Source: Flaveria trinervia | Lineage: Eukaryota; Streptophyta; Magnoliopsida; Asterales; Asteraceae | NCBI GenBank assembly: GCA_025506515.1 | Contig: CM046444.1 | Location: forward strand, 118,124,930-118,188,929 | DNA length: 64,000 bases | Direction of reading: 5' to 3' | Shown here: positions 45,420 through 58,892 of the stretch, piece after piece | Position numbering within the stretch: the stretch's first letter is position 1 | Layout of the letters: each line of letters opens with the position of its first letter | The notes under the pieces: model-generated | Database searches by the model: none | Seen by the model: only the letters and a program-made list of their open reading frames with translations | What the model was told of the DNA's origin: nothing | Position numbers and translations under genes: made by a program

Positions 45420-48400
45420 CTAAGAGAATAAATGCGGGTATCTCTCCCTCATTTGATCCTCACGTTCCCAAGTGAACTCAGCTCCACATTTGTTTTCCCA
45501 ACGAACTTTAACGATAGGTGTGGTAGTTGTTCGGGTCTTCTTCAGGGTACGATCCATAATCTCAACAGGCTTCTCAACAAAGTGCAACGACTCATCAACT
45601 TGAATTTCCTCTAGTGGAACATGCAGATTTTCATCAGTCAAGCACTTCCTCAGGTTTGAGACATGAAAGACAGGATGAACTCCGCTAAGTTCAGAAGGTA
45701 ACTCCAGTTTGTAAGCCACTTTCCCAATTCTTTTCAAAATCTTGAAAGGTCCTACAAAGCGTGGGGCTAACTTACCCTTCTTCCCAAAACGTACAACTCC
45801 CTTCCATGGAGAGACTTTAAGAAGAACCATGTCGTCGACTTGAAACTCCAATGGTTTGCTTTTTGGCGACTTCTAGCCACCTCAAGATTATTTCGTATTT
45901 TGAAAATTTTGTCGGTCGTTTCTTGAATAAGTTCCGGCCCAGTGATAATATTTTCCCCAATGTCAGTCCAACAGATTGGGGAACGACATTTACGGCCATA
46001 CAAAGCCTCGAATGGTGCCATTTTGATACTTGAGTGATAACTATTGTTATACGAAAATTCCGCGAGCGGTAAATGCGTATCCCAATCACCACCAAAATCA
46101 AGGACACAAAGTCGTAACAGATCCTCGAGGGTTTGGATTGTTCGTTCGGTTTGACCATCGGTTTGAGGATGGTAAGCCGTACTTAAATCCAATTGAGTTC
46201 CCAAAAGCTCTTGCATCGAAGACCAGAAGTGTGAAGTGAAGCGAGCATCTCGATCAGAGATGATGTGTAAGGGCACGCCATGACGACTCACAATTTCATC
46301 AACATAGATTCGGGCTAGCCTTGAAACCTTGTACGTGTCTCGTATGGGTATGAAATGTGCTGTCTTGGTTAAACGGTCAACGATGACCCAAATGCTATCA
46401 TGACCACGAGGTGTACGGGGTAACTTGGTTATGAAATCCATGGATATATGTTCCCATTTCCACATAGGAATTTCAGGTTGCTCGAGTAAACCACTTGGTC
46501 GTTGATGTCGGCTTTACCCTTGCACACGTGAGACACTTAGAAACATAAGATGCGATATCTTTCTTCATTCCAGGCCACCAATATTGACCACGCAGGTCCA
46601 TGTACATCTTATCGGAGCCAGGATGAACAGAATATCGGGTTTGATGAGCTTCGTTCATAATGAAGTGCCGAAGGTTGTCACGATTCGGGATCCAAAGTCG
46701 ATTCAAGAAGTACCACATGCCGTTCGGTTTTGTCTCCAATTGTGACCGTACGTTAGTCATCAAATCTTCATCTTTTCCTTCGTCGGTTAGTGCCACTTGT
46801 TGAGCCTCGCGAATGCACACTCGAGGTCACTATCGACCTTATGTTTTGGAGCATGATAGTAGCCTCGTTGACATCCACATGAATCTCGGTATCAAATTCT
46901 CCTAGCGTATCAAACCATTGCCTTCGATCTCGAATTTCTTGAAGCGAGACAGTCTTGTTGTGGACCTTGCGACTTAGTGCGTCGGCTACAACATTCGCCT
47001 TTCCAGGATGATAGCGAATGTCGCAGTCGTAGTCACTAATCAACTCAATCCAACGTCTTTGTCTCATGTTGAGATCCTTTTGATTGAACACGTGTTGGAG
47101 ACTCTTATGATCGGTGTAGACTATACATTGCGTCCCATATAAGTAGTGTCGCCAAATCTTCAATGCAAAAACCACCGCACCAAGTTCAAGATCATGCGTT
47201 GTGTAGTTAACTTCATGCACCTTCAATTGTCTCGACGCGTATGCTATAACTTTGCCTCGTTGCATGAGAACACAACCAAGACCTTGATTAGAAGCATCAC
47301 AATATACAGTAAAGTCGTCGTTTCCATCGGGTAGTGTGAGAATAGGAGCATTACACAACTTGCGTTTCAATGTCTCGAAAGCCTCTTCTTGCTCGGGTCC
47401 CCATTCAAAAAGTCGATTCTTTTGGGTTAGTGCCGTTAATGGTTTAGCAATCTTCGAGAAATTTGCTATGAACCTACGGTAGTATCCCGCTAAACCCAGA
47501 AAAGAACGAACCTCGGTTGGGGTTGTGGGAACACACCAATTCTTCACAGCTTCAATTTTAACAGGATCCACGTGAATTCCTTGACTATTCACCACATGCC
47601 CTAGGAATTGAACTTCCTCCAACCAAAACTCACACTTGGAAAGCTTGGCGTATAATTGCTCCTTCTTCAAAAGTTCAAGTACTTGTCGCAAGTGTGTCTC
47701 GTGATCGATTTTTGTCTTGGAATAAATAAGGATGTCATCAATAAACACGATCACGAATTTATCCAAATACAGTTTACATACTCGATTCATGAGATCCATG
47801 AACACAGCAGGCGCATTGGTCAGGCCAAATGGCATGACCATGAACTCGTAGTGTCCATATCGAGTACGGAAAGCGGTCTTTGGAATGTCATCATCATGAA
47901 CACGTAATTGATGATACCCAGATCGTAGATCGATCTTCGAGAATTGAGTTGCTCCTTGCAGTTGGTCGAAGAGGTCATCGATTCGGGGAAGAGGGTATCG
48001 GTTTTTAATAGTAAGCTTGTTGAGTTCCCGGTAGTCGATGCACATACGGAATGACCCATCCTTCTTCTTCACAAATAGTACAGGTGCGCCCCACGGTGAT
48101 GAACTAGGGCGAATAAAACCCTTATCGGTCAACTCTTGCAGTTGACTAGCGAGCTCTTGCATTTCAGAAGGTGCAAGACGATAAGGCGATTTAGCCACAG
48201 GGTTTGCACCAGGGATTAAATCAATCTTGAACTCAACTTCACGCACGGGAGGTAACCCTTTAAGATCTTCGGGAAAAACTTCGGGAAAGTCTCGCACAAC
48301 AGGATGTCTTTCAACTCCTTACCCTTGGCTTTCGTATTAACTACATATGCCATGAAAGCCATGTAGTTTTTACTTAAGCACTTGCGAGCTTTGATACAAC

Positions 48401-48783
48401 ATGAGTTTGAGTCTTTGGGATGATTTCTCCCCAAAGACCTTCAAAGTATCTCCAGTAGGTAGAGGAATTTGGATACACTTCTCAAAACAGAATTTCCGCA
48501 CGATGTTTGGCTAACCAATCCATACCAATGATAACATCAAAGCTTCCCAATTGCATAGGAATAAGGTCGACGAAAAACTCGTGTTCGTTAAGGCTTAAAG
48601 TGCAATCGTGTATTACGACGTCCACGACAATAGATTTTCCGTTGGCGATTTCGACAGTGAAAGATCTTTCTAGATTGACGCGCGGTTTAGAAAGTAAAAC
48701 CTCGAATTCCAGGGACACGAAACTCCTATCGGCACCCGAATCAAACAATACAGATGCATAATGTTTATTTACGAGATACATAC
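45420..48783 (-). pseudogene. Tekay-like Pol, element A, about five frameshifts
   Basis: Protease: YASVLFDSGADRSFVS; RT and RNase H in one long frame (46768-48297): CIDYRELNKLTIKNRYPLP, MPFGLTNAPAVFMDL, FIDDILIYSK, YCDASNQGLGCVLM, YTDHKSLQH. Integrase: zinc motif (H, H, then CLTCARVK), SMDFITKLPRT, SDRDARF, HPQTDGQTERTIQ. C-terminus: HPVFHVSNLRK and chromodomain VRWENKCGAEFTWERE. Frames change near 48484, 48300-48430, 46830, 46475 and 45850. At most of these points element B shows the expected continuation, so the changes are small indels in an otherwise well preserved pol; some could be assembly errors. Confidence 0.85.
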
Positions 48784-48875
48784 CTGTTTGGTAACAACCT
48801 ATTATTGATATGATGAATATAGATAGGAAATTTTGCAAGACAAGAAAAAGGACTAGAAGAAATTTAACGGCGTAC
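48784..48875 (-). other. Putative gag-pol intron, element A, 92 bp
   Basis: Donor G|GTACGC and acceptor AAACAG|GTATG on the minus strand, T-rich interior. Splicing gives VVNG followed by MYLVNKHYASVLFDSGAD, which is contiguous in related Del-like polyproteins. The intron length is not a multiple of three and an in-frame stop lies just inside it, so Gag ends here unless spliced. The same site occurs in element B. Confidence 0.65.
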
Positions 48876-50100
48876 CATTCACCACGTCGTTGTTGGCTTG
48901 CGCTTGGTTGGCGTTGATGTTGAAAGCCCTTCCACGAGCTAATGGCACAGTTCCCGCATTGCGAGGACATTGAGGGCGAATATGACCAGCCTCGCCACAG
49001 TTGTAGCAGGTTCGGTTGGAAAGCATGGCAGTGTTGTTTGGCGCACGAAGACAAGTAGCCACTAAATGACCATACTTTCCACACAGAGAGCAGACTCGAC
49101 ATGGAATGTTGCTTGCATGGTGGTACTTGCACGTGTTACACATAGGATGTGGACCAGCATAAACCTTAGCCATGGGAGCTTGATTCGCAACCATCATTTG
49201 TTTTTGAGGAGCATTAGGAGCGGTCACGGCATAGTTGCGTGTCGGGATGAACTTACGCTTCTTGTTTTGGGAAGATGACTCGGCCCTTACCTCCTTTGTT
49301 GCCTCGGGTATCACATTCGTAACAGACTTAGAACCCTTTGCCGACATAGTGCCAGCTCTTATATGATTCTCGGTGAGCTGTGCAGTGATGGTAATTGCTT
49401 CCTCCAAAGTTGTGGGCCTACTACCCACCACGGCATCTTGAATTTGAGGTGGCACCCCCTTGATAAATTTCTCGATGTTACGGGGCACGGTGTCCACCAT
49501 GTGTGGTAGGAGCATACTCAACTCATGATGCCGGGTGGAATAAGCCAAATGATTCCCACCATCCTGTTTAAGGTTCCAGAACTCCTCCTCTAATTTTTGC
49601 AGCTCGCTCCTCGGACAAAACTTTTGGATCATGATCTCCTTAAATTCCTCCCAAGGTAAGGCCAAGGCAATCTCGGTTCCACGATTTCTTTTTTCACTAT
49701 TCCACCATGTGAGTGCTCGTTGTTGAAGAACACTTGTGGCATAGCGAACCTTGAACTCATTGGGGCATTCACTAACAATGAACGTGTTCTCCATACTTTC
49801 AAACCACTCGAGAAGTCTAGTGGCTCCTTCTTTTCCACTAAAGCTAATGGGTTTGCACGAGTTAAAGTGTTTGAAGGTGCAAGTACGGTTGTTCCCTTGT
49901 TGATTGTTCCCATTTTGATTGTTGCTATTGTCTCCATGAGCACCACTATTGTTTCCATTGGTGTTGTTGTTGTTGCTATTAGCCATTAGTGTGCTATTGA
50001 GTTCAGCAACCATAGTCGGGAGAACGGCAGCCATTTGTCGCGCAATCATGGCAGCCAGCTTACGGTCGGAACTTCCACGCTTTCCATGGTGACGAGACAT
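48876..50100 (-). CDS. Tekay-like Gag, element A
   Basis: Starts MSRHHGKRGSSDRK, then an Asn/Gly-rich stretch (about 40-75), the gag core (CKPISFSGKEGATRLLEWF, ALTWWNSEKRNRG, PWEEFKEIMIQKFCPRSEL), and three C-terminal Cys/His clusters: CNTCKYHH..C, CSLCGKYGHLVATC and CYNCGEAGHIRPQC. This is an intact Gag expected to form particles and package RNA. Unspliced, the frame runs 8 codons past the splice donor at 48875 and ends in TAG at 48853. Spliced, it enters protease in frame at 48783. Compare element B, where Gag is broken by several single-base indels. Confidence 0.9.
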
Positions 50101-52133
50101 GCTGGATATACAAAATGAGTTAGTTACAGGAGCGGGGATAACAGAGGATAGTAGTTTAACAAAGATAAGCTAAGAGTTTTAAGGTACACAGGATGTTTCC
50201 ATTTGGTAACGCATTACCATTTGAAAACGTTGACACGTCAAGGTGAATTGACCCATTTACCTTAAAAACTTGTGTATGTTGACCATAGTTTATCACTCAT
50301 CCCAGAAATCCCCAGGTAAGCACAACTAGTCCCGTAGGATTTATGCGATATGCTTGCCTTAGCCCGAGGGCCTTTTGCCAGGAAAACCAGGATACAGGTG
50401 TCTATGTGTCACACAATATTTCTTAGGTTCATAGAATCAAAACCTTGATGAGATTTATAGATTAGACATAACGTCTAAAGATCCAAGTCATAATATAAAC
50501 ATAAGATTCCACGTGTCGACGAGGATAAGATTAAGAGAGTTCATGTTCGGGGGGAGTCAAAGGGTCAAAGTTAAGTTTAGGGAGACAAATAACAATGTTT
50601 AGGAAATCCTATGCTAAGGCATCAAATTGCACATGAGAGGCATAGCATTATGTAGCATGAAAAGTATATGGTTTACAAATAGAAATATAATTCTATAAGG
50701 TTCATGCATACTATAGCCTAGGTCACCATTTCTAATAACCTAGATCCCTATAGTTATGGGCTCTGATACCAATCTGTCACACCCCAACCTTGACGGCGGA
50801 AACGTCGAGGTGTGAGAGTTAAGATCGTTCACAGCCACATAACGCTATTAATAATCCAAATATAATTTAAACATAAGTTTCAATTGTCACATTACAAGCA
50901 TAAGTTTCAAAGAAAATAAAAGCATAACATAGAATGTAACAAATCATTCTATTTTATTTATTTATCTAGGTCCATTCCTAGATGTGCAAGCTTCAATGTG
51001 TAGGAATCAAACTTGGGCATTTCCTGAAACATGTTAAAAATAAAAGGTCAACATAAAAATGTTGGTGAGCATTCCATAGTTTTCAATACAAGTATATAAA
51101 AGATGGCAATTCAAGTCATAAGTTAGTGAATAAAGTGATTAGGGATGTTATGAACAATGCAACAATCAAACCTCGACAAAAGTTTTACAAGTCTCAAACG
51201 TTAAAAGTATATACGATCAGCTAAGTGTACTTGGATCAACCAAGCAGGCTTGTCTTACCCATAGATCTATGACTTCGCTGGGCTAGCAATAGTTAATAAT
51301 TGTACATATAACGCCATAACATGGTAACCACAAAAGTTCAACTAACCACAACTTTACAAGATGAATTGCCATAGGTTTACAAGTCTCAAATAAGTTTACA
51401 AGTGCAATGATAATAAGTTAACATGTTTCACCCAAAGTGTGAAAATATGAAAAAGGGGTATAGAAATACTCACATGATCAAATGTATGCAAAAGACGATT
51501 AATAAGAAATGTAATAAGCAACGTCCCAACGTAGTTCTTCACAACAATCCTAAGTAACAATATTCACAAGATTTAAGTTTTAGGTTAACGTTTAAACATG
51601 ATTTAGGGCTTTTAAGAGAAAAAATTTGGGATTCCATGATATATGTATATTTCTAATAAAAGAATTGATTTAATAAATTGTCATAGGGTCATAAACTTGA
51701 ATCGTTTAATATGGTTGACAAGACAAAATATAAGTGTAGATATCTTTTTATAAAAATTATAAATAAAGTGTGAGTCAAAAACAATAACAATTTTTAATTT
51801 CTATTAGTTTATGTACATTATTTGAACAAACATCTATTTAGTAGATCAAGACTATATTTAAAGTTTAACTTACAAGAAATAATTTAAATATATTATTTGA
51901 ACTAATAATGGTTTTAATAAGTTAGTCAACATTAAAATTTATTTTTTTTTATAAGAAATTTAACTTTATCATTTGTTTTTTTTTATATAAGTATACAAGT
52001 ATTATAAGAACATAAATTCTTAGAAATTGGTTAATGACTTCAAAATAATTTAAGTTTACCAGATTAATTTTTTATAAATTTTTAGTATTTTTCTATATTT
52101 TTTAAAGGCTGAAAAGCCAAAAATAAAATGAAT

Positions 52134-52211
52134 TGGAGGTCGCCGGGTTCGAACCCGGGACCTCTAATTCGAATGTGAGTGGGGAACCAGTGAACCAAGG
52201 CATCCAGCCGC
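52134..52211 (-). other. tRNA-like module, right LTR of element A
   Basis: Same module as in the left LTR, with the extra G that restores a GAACCCGGGACCTC half-palindrome. A-box-like TGGTTCACTGG and B-box GGTTCGAACCC lie about 40 nt apart on the minus strand. Confidence 0.55.
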
Positions 52212-53332
52212 GTTTAAGACTCCGATCTAATAAATTAAAAACAGTAACAACAGATTTCCCCCAAATCGCACGAACCCTAGTTTGATCATAACCACAATTG
52301 AAGATCGAACCAAGGTTGTTATCGATTTAATTCATGGGGCTTTTGATGCCCAGATGAAACCGAGCATAAAGGTATAATTAATTACCCGAATCGAAAACGA
52401 ATTGATGAGGAACGAACAAGAATCAGTCGCGACCAAGCTTGATTCAGTTTGATGCACAAATGGCGATGATAATCCAATTAATTTCGTGTGGAGCTTCGGG
52501 TTATGTTCACGGTGTAAAACCCTCTGTCAATTCGTGGTTAGAACACTCCTATGGTGGTGCTCGAGTGGTTGCAGGTTCGCGAAAGAGATGATGATGGTAT
52601 GTGGTGTGTATGCGAATTTCAGGTGAAATTGCAAGTATTGGTGGGTTAGGAATAGTTAACCGATGGTTTATGTTCAATTAATTGGGTAATTACCACAATT
52701 TGCACGTTGAACGGTTATAAAATAAATTGGGTTTCGGTTTCGAGTGGGTTTTTGATAATACAGGCGTTTTCAGATTGATTAAACAACGGTTACAAGTTCG
52801 ATTTATGTGTTCGGTTTAATTTGAAGCGATTTGGTGTTAAATTTGCGACGTTTAGGTGCAGTTTGGGGGTCGCCGGAGCCGTAGCCGGCGGTGGCCGGAT
52901 GGCCGATCGGAAAAACGGGGGAGAAGAGAGAGAAAGGTTTCGGATTTTGTCTTTGTACAACTTTAGTCCCTGTGTTTTAAACCTTTGCTATTTTATGCCA
53001 AAACATTTATTTTAAAGTTTCAAGATTAACAAATTAACCCCATAATTTTTATAAATTATTATTATCATGATTATTATTATTATTACACTTATGATTATTA
53101 TTGATATTACTAATAGCATTATTATAATTTTTATCTTAATTATTACTATTATGATTATTAGTGTTATTGTAATATAATAGTTATATTATTAAACTTTTTA
53201 TTAAAATTTAAAGACAAACCAACAAGTAAACGTAAATAGCCCGCAAATTTCAAAAAGAGCACAACTAGCCCTTATAATAATTTAACAAAGTTAACTTCTG
53301 AAATTAACGAAGATACATGATGTTACAGCTCT

Positions 53333-54531
53333 ACTAATGGTTAAGGGTCAAGCAAAGGCCCTCTCTAAGGGCTAAGAGGGTTAGTCACTCTCTTATTTAT
53401 AAGGGACGAGATAGGTCTTGCTTGTCTTTCTCTCACACCTCCAGCAAAATCCGGCTAGAAGTCGTCCACACGCGCAATACCTCTCCCTACAGGATAGCTT
53501 GTTTGTATTCCGCTCTTCTCCCTGAGTAAATACACAACAAAAGAATAATACTTATTAACATGATATGGTAAAATAATACTTGTTTGAATTCCGCTCCATT
53601 CAAGGAAAATTATGCATACTGCTTTACTTTATATAAAAATTGGATGTTTTAAAAATAATATGACCAACATTTATCTTATATTTAAAAGTAGATTTTTACA
53701 TGTGTCTTACTGTGCGAATCATGTGGTCTCAGGAACATAAGTGCATCATCATCGGCCCAACCATATCATCGTCAACAAAATGGTCTCAAAAGAACATGTG
53801 TTCATCATTATAGGTTAGGACAAATTGAAACAACAAAGGATCATCATTGTGTGGTCTCAGATAAACCTAGAAAAAAAAGTAGCACCACATGCTTTAAAAG
53901 CGGCACGTATGGCTAAAGTAAATGCATTCACAAAACCCATAGTAACAAATGCGGAGTAACCTTAACAACATTGTCTCAGATGAACCTAGGTTCATCATTA
54001 TCGACCCAAGCACTGATGACATGACAAAGGTCACTAAAGTAGGCACAAACGACTACCGATGATGTCCACCGTCAGCATCCCCACCGTAACCTGAAGGTTA
54101 ACAACCCTAAAAGTAGAGAGTCACGACAAGTAAAAGGTGTTAAGACTTGCCGGTAAGTGATGACCACAGCTAGCATTAACATCATAAACCCAAAGTTAAG
54201 TTGTTGTACCAGTGACTTCCATCGCTAGAATCCCCTATCTAACGATAAAGTTTACAACCGTAAAAAGTAGCCGAGAAGCTAGATCTTTGTTGCCGCCACC
54301 AAGGCAGGCCATATGCACATCAACAACCCATACCAGACAAGCAGATTTCTGATTTGATAGGAAGGATGGTACCTAAACAACAATCAAAGCGAGCAACAAC
54401 CAAAAGAAGAATAAGAGAACAGAGTGTGTGGGAAACTCATCTATTTGTTTGTGACGAGATTAGTCAATGTTTTACTTTTTTTTATTGTTACTATAGTTTA
54501 TTTAATTAAAAAAATTAAGTCATATGCATAT
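53333..54531. other. Spacer between elements A and B, with GGTCTCAG-type repeats
   Basis: No coding sequence recognised. Between about 53720 and 54010 the phrase GTCTCAG or GTCTCAAAAGAAC followed by CATCATNAT recurs four times at intervals of about 75-115 bp. One copy contains an 18-bp perfect palindrome GATGAACCTAGGTTCATC at 53979-53996. It may be the sub-repeat region of an unrecognised transposon. Confidence 0.5.
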
Positions 54532-55649
54532 TGTAACATCTTGTAATTTTGGGTTAATTTAAAATTAGCTTTGTTAAATTCTTGTATGGGTTAGTTGTGT
54601 CATTCATGAGACTTATGGGTTACTCATGCCTTAATTGGTCTTTTAATCATTTAAACTTGAAAGATTATAATTATTAAGTAACAATAACTAATATAATGAT
54701 TTTAATAATGAAATAATAACAATAAAAATATAGTAATAATAAACAATAATAATAATAACAATAATAATAATTTATTAGGTATGGTAAACTTAAAATGGTT
54801 GAAACTTAAGAGAGAATAAAGTTTAAGGGGGTTTATTGTTAATTTATAAACTTTAATATAAAAGTTTGGGCATAAAATAATAACAAGTTAAACTACAAGG
54901 GCCAAAATGTAACTTTAAAAAGTTACAACCCAACCCCCGCCCTCTTTTAAACCCGTGAATCCGGCGAGAGCTCCGGCCATCCTCCGGCCGAGCTCCGGCG
55001 GCTTCAAATTACCCGTTTTACTTCAAATCTTAACCCAAAACCGACCCAAATCCTTCCTTTTGCACGTTTCGAACTTAAATGCTTGATTTAATTGGGTTAA
55101 ATTGTCGGTTATTACTCGAATCATCGAGTAACCGAAACCATCAAACGTAAAGAACCGTTCGAACGTTTAAGGCTAATAATAATCGAATTAACTAAACCTA
55201 ACGAACGTTAATCTGATACTAATCATTTCAACTCTCAATTTCATCGGAATCAAACGCGAGCATAAGCATTCGATCACCATCTCTTTCGCGAACCTGCAAC
55301 TACTCGAACATCATTTTCAGAGCTTCAAAACTCAAAATCAACATAGGGCTTTTCATCATTTACTTATTCGAAGCTTCTGTGAAACGAATTTGAGTTTCAT
55401 CATCGATTGTAACCTGAACGAATCGCAACACAGACGCGGCTGTTCTTCGAGTGTTCATCATCAAACCGTGCGAAATTCGGGTAATTGAACATACATACAT
55501 GCTCGATTTCTGTTGGGGAACAAAAGCCCTACATTAATTCGATTAAAACTTTGATTTGAGGGTCAATTTGAATCCAATCGAAATTAGGGTTCTTGGATTT
55601 GGGAGTGTTCGGTCGATTAAAGATAAAACAAATTGGAACCGGGTTATAC

Positions 55650-55745
55650 CGCGGCTGAGAGCCTTGGTTCACCGGTTCACACTCCACATTCCAACTTAGA
55701 GGTCCCGGGTTCGAACCCGGGCACCCTCAACATATTTTTTTAGGC
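55650..55745 (+). other. tRNA-like module with T-run, 5' LTR of element B
   Basis: GCCTTGGTTCACCGG (A-box-like), then GTCCCGGGTTCGAACCCGGGC (B-box, five-pair T-arm with a seven-base loop), then CACCCTCAACATATTTTTTT, a T-run suitable as a Pol III stop. Acceptor pairing is only partial. The hairpin GGCTTTTTCAGCC follows. Confidence 0.6.
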
Positions 55746-57677
55746 TTTTTCAGCCTTTAAAAAAATATTGAAAATTTTCTGAAAATTATAAAAAGTAGTT
55801 TTGTAAACTTTATAAAATTTTAAAGTTATTCTATCATTTTCTACAATTACCTTAACAATTTTCTTATAAAATAAAATTTTAAAAAATATTTTTCCTAGTT
55901 TAATCATGTAAAAATAAACTTTATATAATATTTTCTTTGAAATCATTTAATGATTATTTGAACACTAAACATTTTATATTTATAGATTAATCATGGCTAC
56001 TATAGAAATTATATATTTTATAAGTTAAATTTTACAAAATTGTTATAAAGGCTTTTATTTCTTTAAAATTCTTTACATGATATTGTTCTTGGACTAAAAT
56101 AAGATCTCACTAACTAGCGTCATCTAAATATTAAAACCCTCAAATACCAAATTGAAACCCTAGCCTCGTTTAACCATTAAATATATTATTAAATTGTAAC
56201 CTTGTAAATATATATTTGTTTTAGGTGCATTGTGAAAAACGTTGATTGTTATTATTCATATTAATCATAAAATATATATTATTTGATCATGTGAGTATTC
56301 TATACCCCTTTTTTTCTTATTTTCACACTTTGGGGTGAAACATGTTAACCTATACTATTGCACTTGTAAATTTATTTGAGACTTGTAAACCTATGGTAAT
56401 TCATCTTGTAAAGTGTGGTTAGTTGAACTTTCGTGGTTACCAGGTTATGGCGTTATATGTACAAATCATTAACTATTGCTAGCCCAGCGAAGTCATAGAT
56501 CTATGGGTAAGACAAGCCTGCTTTGGTTGATCCAAGTACACTTAGCTGATTGTATAATCTTGTAAACGTTTGAGACTTGTAAAACTTTGTCGAGGTTTGA
56601 TTGTTGCATTGTTCATAACATCCCTAATCACTTTATTCACTAACTTATGACTTAACTTGCCATCTTTTATATAACCTATATGTGTTCTTGGACTTAAACC
56701 TATGGAATGCTCACCAACATTATTGTTGACCTCTTTATTTTTAACATGTTTCAGGAAACGCCCAAGTTTGATTCCTACACATTGAAGCGTACACATCTAG
56801 GAATGGACCTAGATAAAGTAGTGAATTAAAGACTTGTTATCTTTTATGTTATATTGTTTGTTTCTTTGAGACTTAAGCTTGTATTGATACAATTAAATTT
56901 CATTAATAATTTATATTTGGGTTATTAATAGCGTTATGTGGCTGTGAACGATCTTAACTCTCACTCCTCGACGTTTCCGCCGTCAAGGTTAGGGTGTGAC
57001 AGATTGGTATGAGAGCCCATAACTATAAGGATCTAGGTTATTAGAAATGGTGACCTAGACTATAGTATGCATGAACCTTATAGAAATATGATCTTATATT
57101 GAAAAATTATATAGTTTGCATGCTACATAATGTTATATCCACTTATGTGCAATTTGATGCCTTAGCATAGGAATTGCCTAATCATTGTTACTTGTCTCCC
57201 TAAACTTAGCTTTGACTCTTGACTCTCCCCGAACATGAAATCTCTTAACCTTATTCTTGTCGACACATGGAATCTTATACTTATGTTATGACTTGGATCT
57301 TTAGACGTTATGTCTAACCTATATAAATCTCATCAAGGTTTTGATATCATGAACCTAAGGGATTTGTGTGACACATAGACACCTGTATTCTGGTTTTCCT
57401 GGCAAAAGGCCCTCGGGCTAAGGCAAGCATATCGCATAAATCCTACGGGACTAGTTATGCTTACCTGGGGATTTCTGGGATGAGTGACAAACTATGGTCA
57501 ATAACACAAGTTTCTAAGGTAAATGGGTCAACTTACCTTGACGTGTCAACGTTTCCAAATGGTAATGCGTTACCAAATGGAACCATTCCATATGCCTTAC
57601 AATCTTGCCTTATCCTTGTAAAATTATAATCCTTGAATTTCTATTTCTCGTGTCTAACTCATTTTGCACATTCCAGC

Positions 57678-58892
57678 ATGTCTCGTCACCATGGAAAGCG
57701 TGGAAGTTCCGACCGTAAGCTAGCTGCCATGATTGCCCGACAAATGGCGGTCGTTCTTCCGACTATGGTTGCTGAACTTAATAGCACACTAATGGCTAAT
57801 AGCAACAACAACACCAATGGGAACAATAGTGGTGCTAATGGAGACAATAGCAACAATCAAAACGGGAATAATCAACAAGGGAACAATCGTACTTGCACTT
57901 TCAAACACTTCAACTCGTGCAAACCCACTAGTTTTAGTGGAAAAGAAGGAGCCACTGGACTTCTCGAGTGGTTTGAAAGTATGGAGAACACATTTATTAT
58001 TAGCGAGTGCCCCGACGAGCTCAAGGTTCGCTATGCCACAAGTGTTCTTCAACAACGAGTGCTAACTTGGTGGAATAGTGAAAAGAGAAACCGTGGAACT
58101 GAGGTTGCAATGGCATGCCCTGGGAGGAATTCAAAGATATTATGATCCAAAAGTTCTGCCCAAGAAGCGAGTTGCAAAAGCTGGAGGAGTTTTGGAATCT
58201 CAAACAAGATGGTGGTAACCATTTAGCTTATTCCACCCGACATCATGAGTTGAGTATGCTTCTACCACACATGGTGGACACCATGCCCCGTAACATCGAG
58301 AAATTTATCAAGGGGGTGCCACCTCAAATTCAAGATGCTGTGGTGGGTAGTAGGCCCACAACTTGGAGGAAGTGATTACTATCACTGCACAGCTCACCGA
58401 GAATCATATAAGAGCTGGCACGATGTCGGCAAAGGGTTCCAAGGCTATGGCGAAGGTGACACCCGAGGCAACAAAGGAGGCAAGGCCGAGTCATCTTCTC
58501 AAAACAAGAAGCGTAAGTTCACCCCGACACGCAACTACGCTGTGACAGCACCAAATGCCCTCAAAAACAAATGGTGGTTGCAAATCAAGCTCCCATGGCT
58601 AAAGCTTATGCTGGTCCACACCCTATGTGTAACACGTGCAAGTACCATCATTCAAGCAACATTCCATGCTGAGTCTGCTCATTGTGTGGGAAGTATGGCC
58701 ACTTGGTAACTACTTGCCTTCGTGCGCCAAACAACACAGCCATGCTTACTAATCGAACCTGCTATAACTGTGGCGAGCCTGGTCATATTTGTTCGCAATG
58801 TCCTCGCAATGCGGGAACTGTGCCACCGGCTCGTGGAAGGGCTTTCAACATCAATGCTAACCAAGCTCAAGCCAACAACAACGTGGTGAATG
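57678..58892 (+). pseudogene. Tekay-like Gag, element B, several frameshifts
   Basis: Same architecture as element A: MSRHHGKRGSSDRK, Asn-rich linker, gag core, zinc clusters CGKYGHLVTTC and CYNCGEPGHICSQC. Compared with A, single bases are missing near 58110, 58362, 58480 and 58560, so the frame is broken at least four times. The last segment is in frame up to the splice donor at 58892/58893. Confidence 0.85.

Larger units (their letters stand above)
42818..53327 (-). mobile_element. Complete Ty3/gypsy chromovirus A, Tekay/Del-like, 10510 bp
   Basis: LTRs 42818-45375 (2558 bp) and 50775-53327 (2553 bp) are nearly identical, differing mostly by single-base indels, so insertion is recent. Target duplication GCTCT at 42813-42817 and 53328-53332. 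Primer-binding site TGGTATCAGAGCCC (minus) at 50758-50771, polypurine tract AAGTTGGGGAGAC at 45376-45388. Order gag, protease, RT, RNase H, integrase, chromodomain. Long LTRs and the WENK..AEFTWE chromodomain end suit the Tekay/Del lineage. Each LTR carries the tRNA-like module (44185-44262, 52134-52211). Confidence 0.93.

Noticed and set aside
44868..53015. Identical 64-codon frames at 44868-45062 and 52821-53015
   Set aside because: They recur only because they lie in the two LTRs of element A. No support for a protein.
55650..55745. A functional tRNA gene
   Set aside because: The B-box arm is perfect but acceptor pairing is poor and no anticodon arm is convincing; it is kept as a tRNA-like module only.
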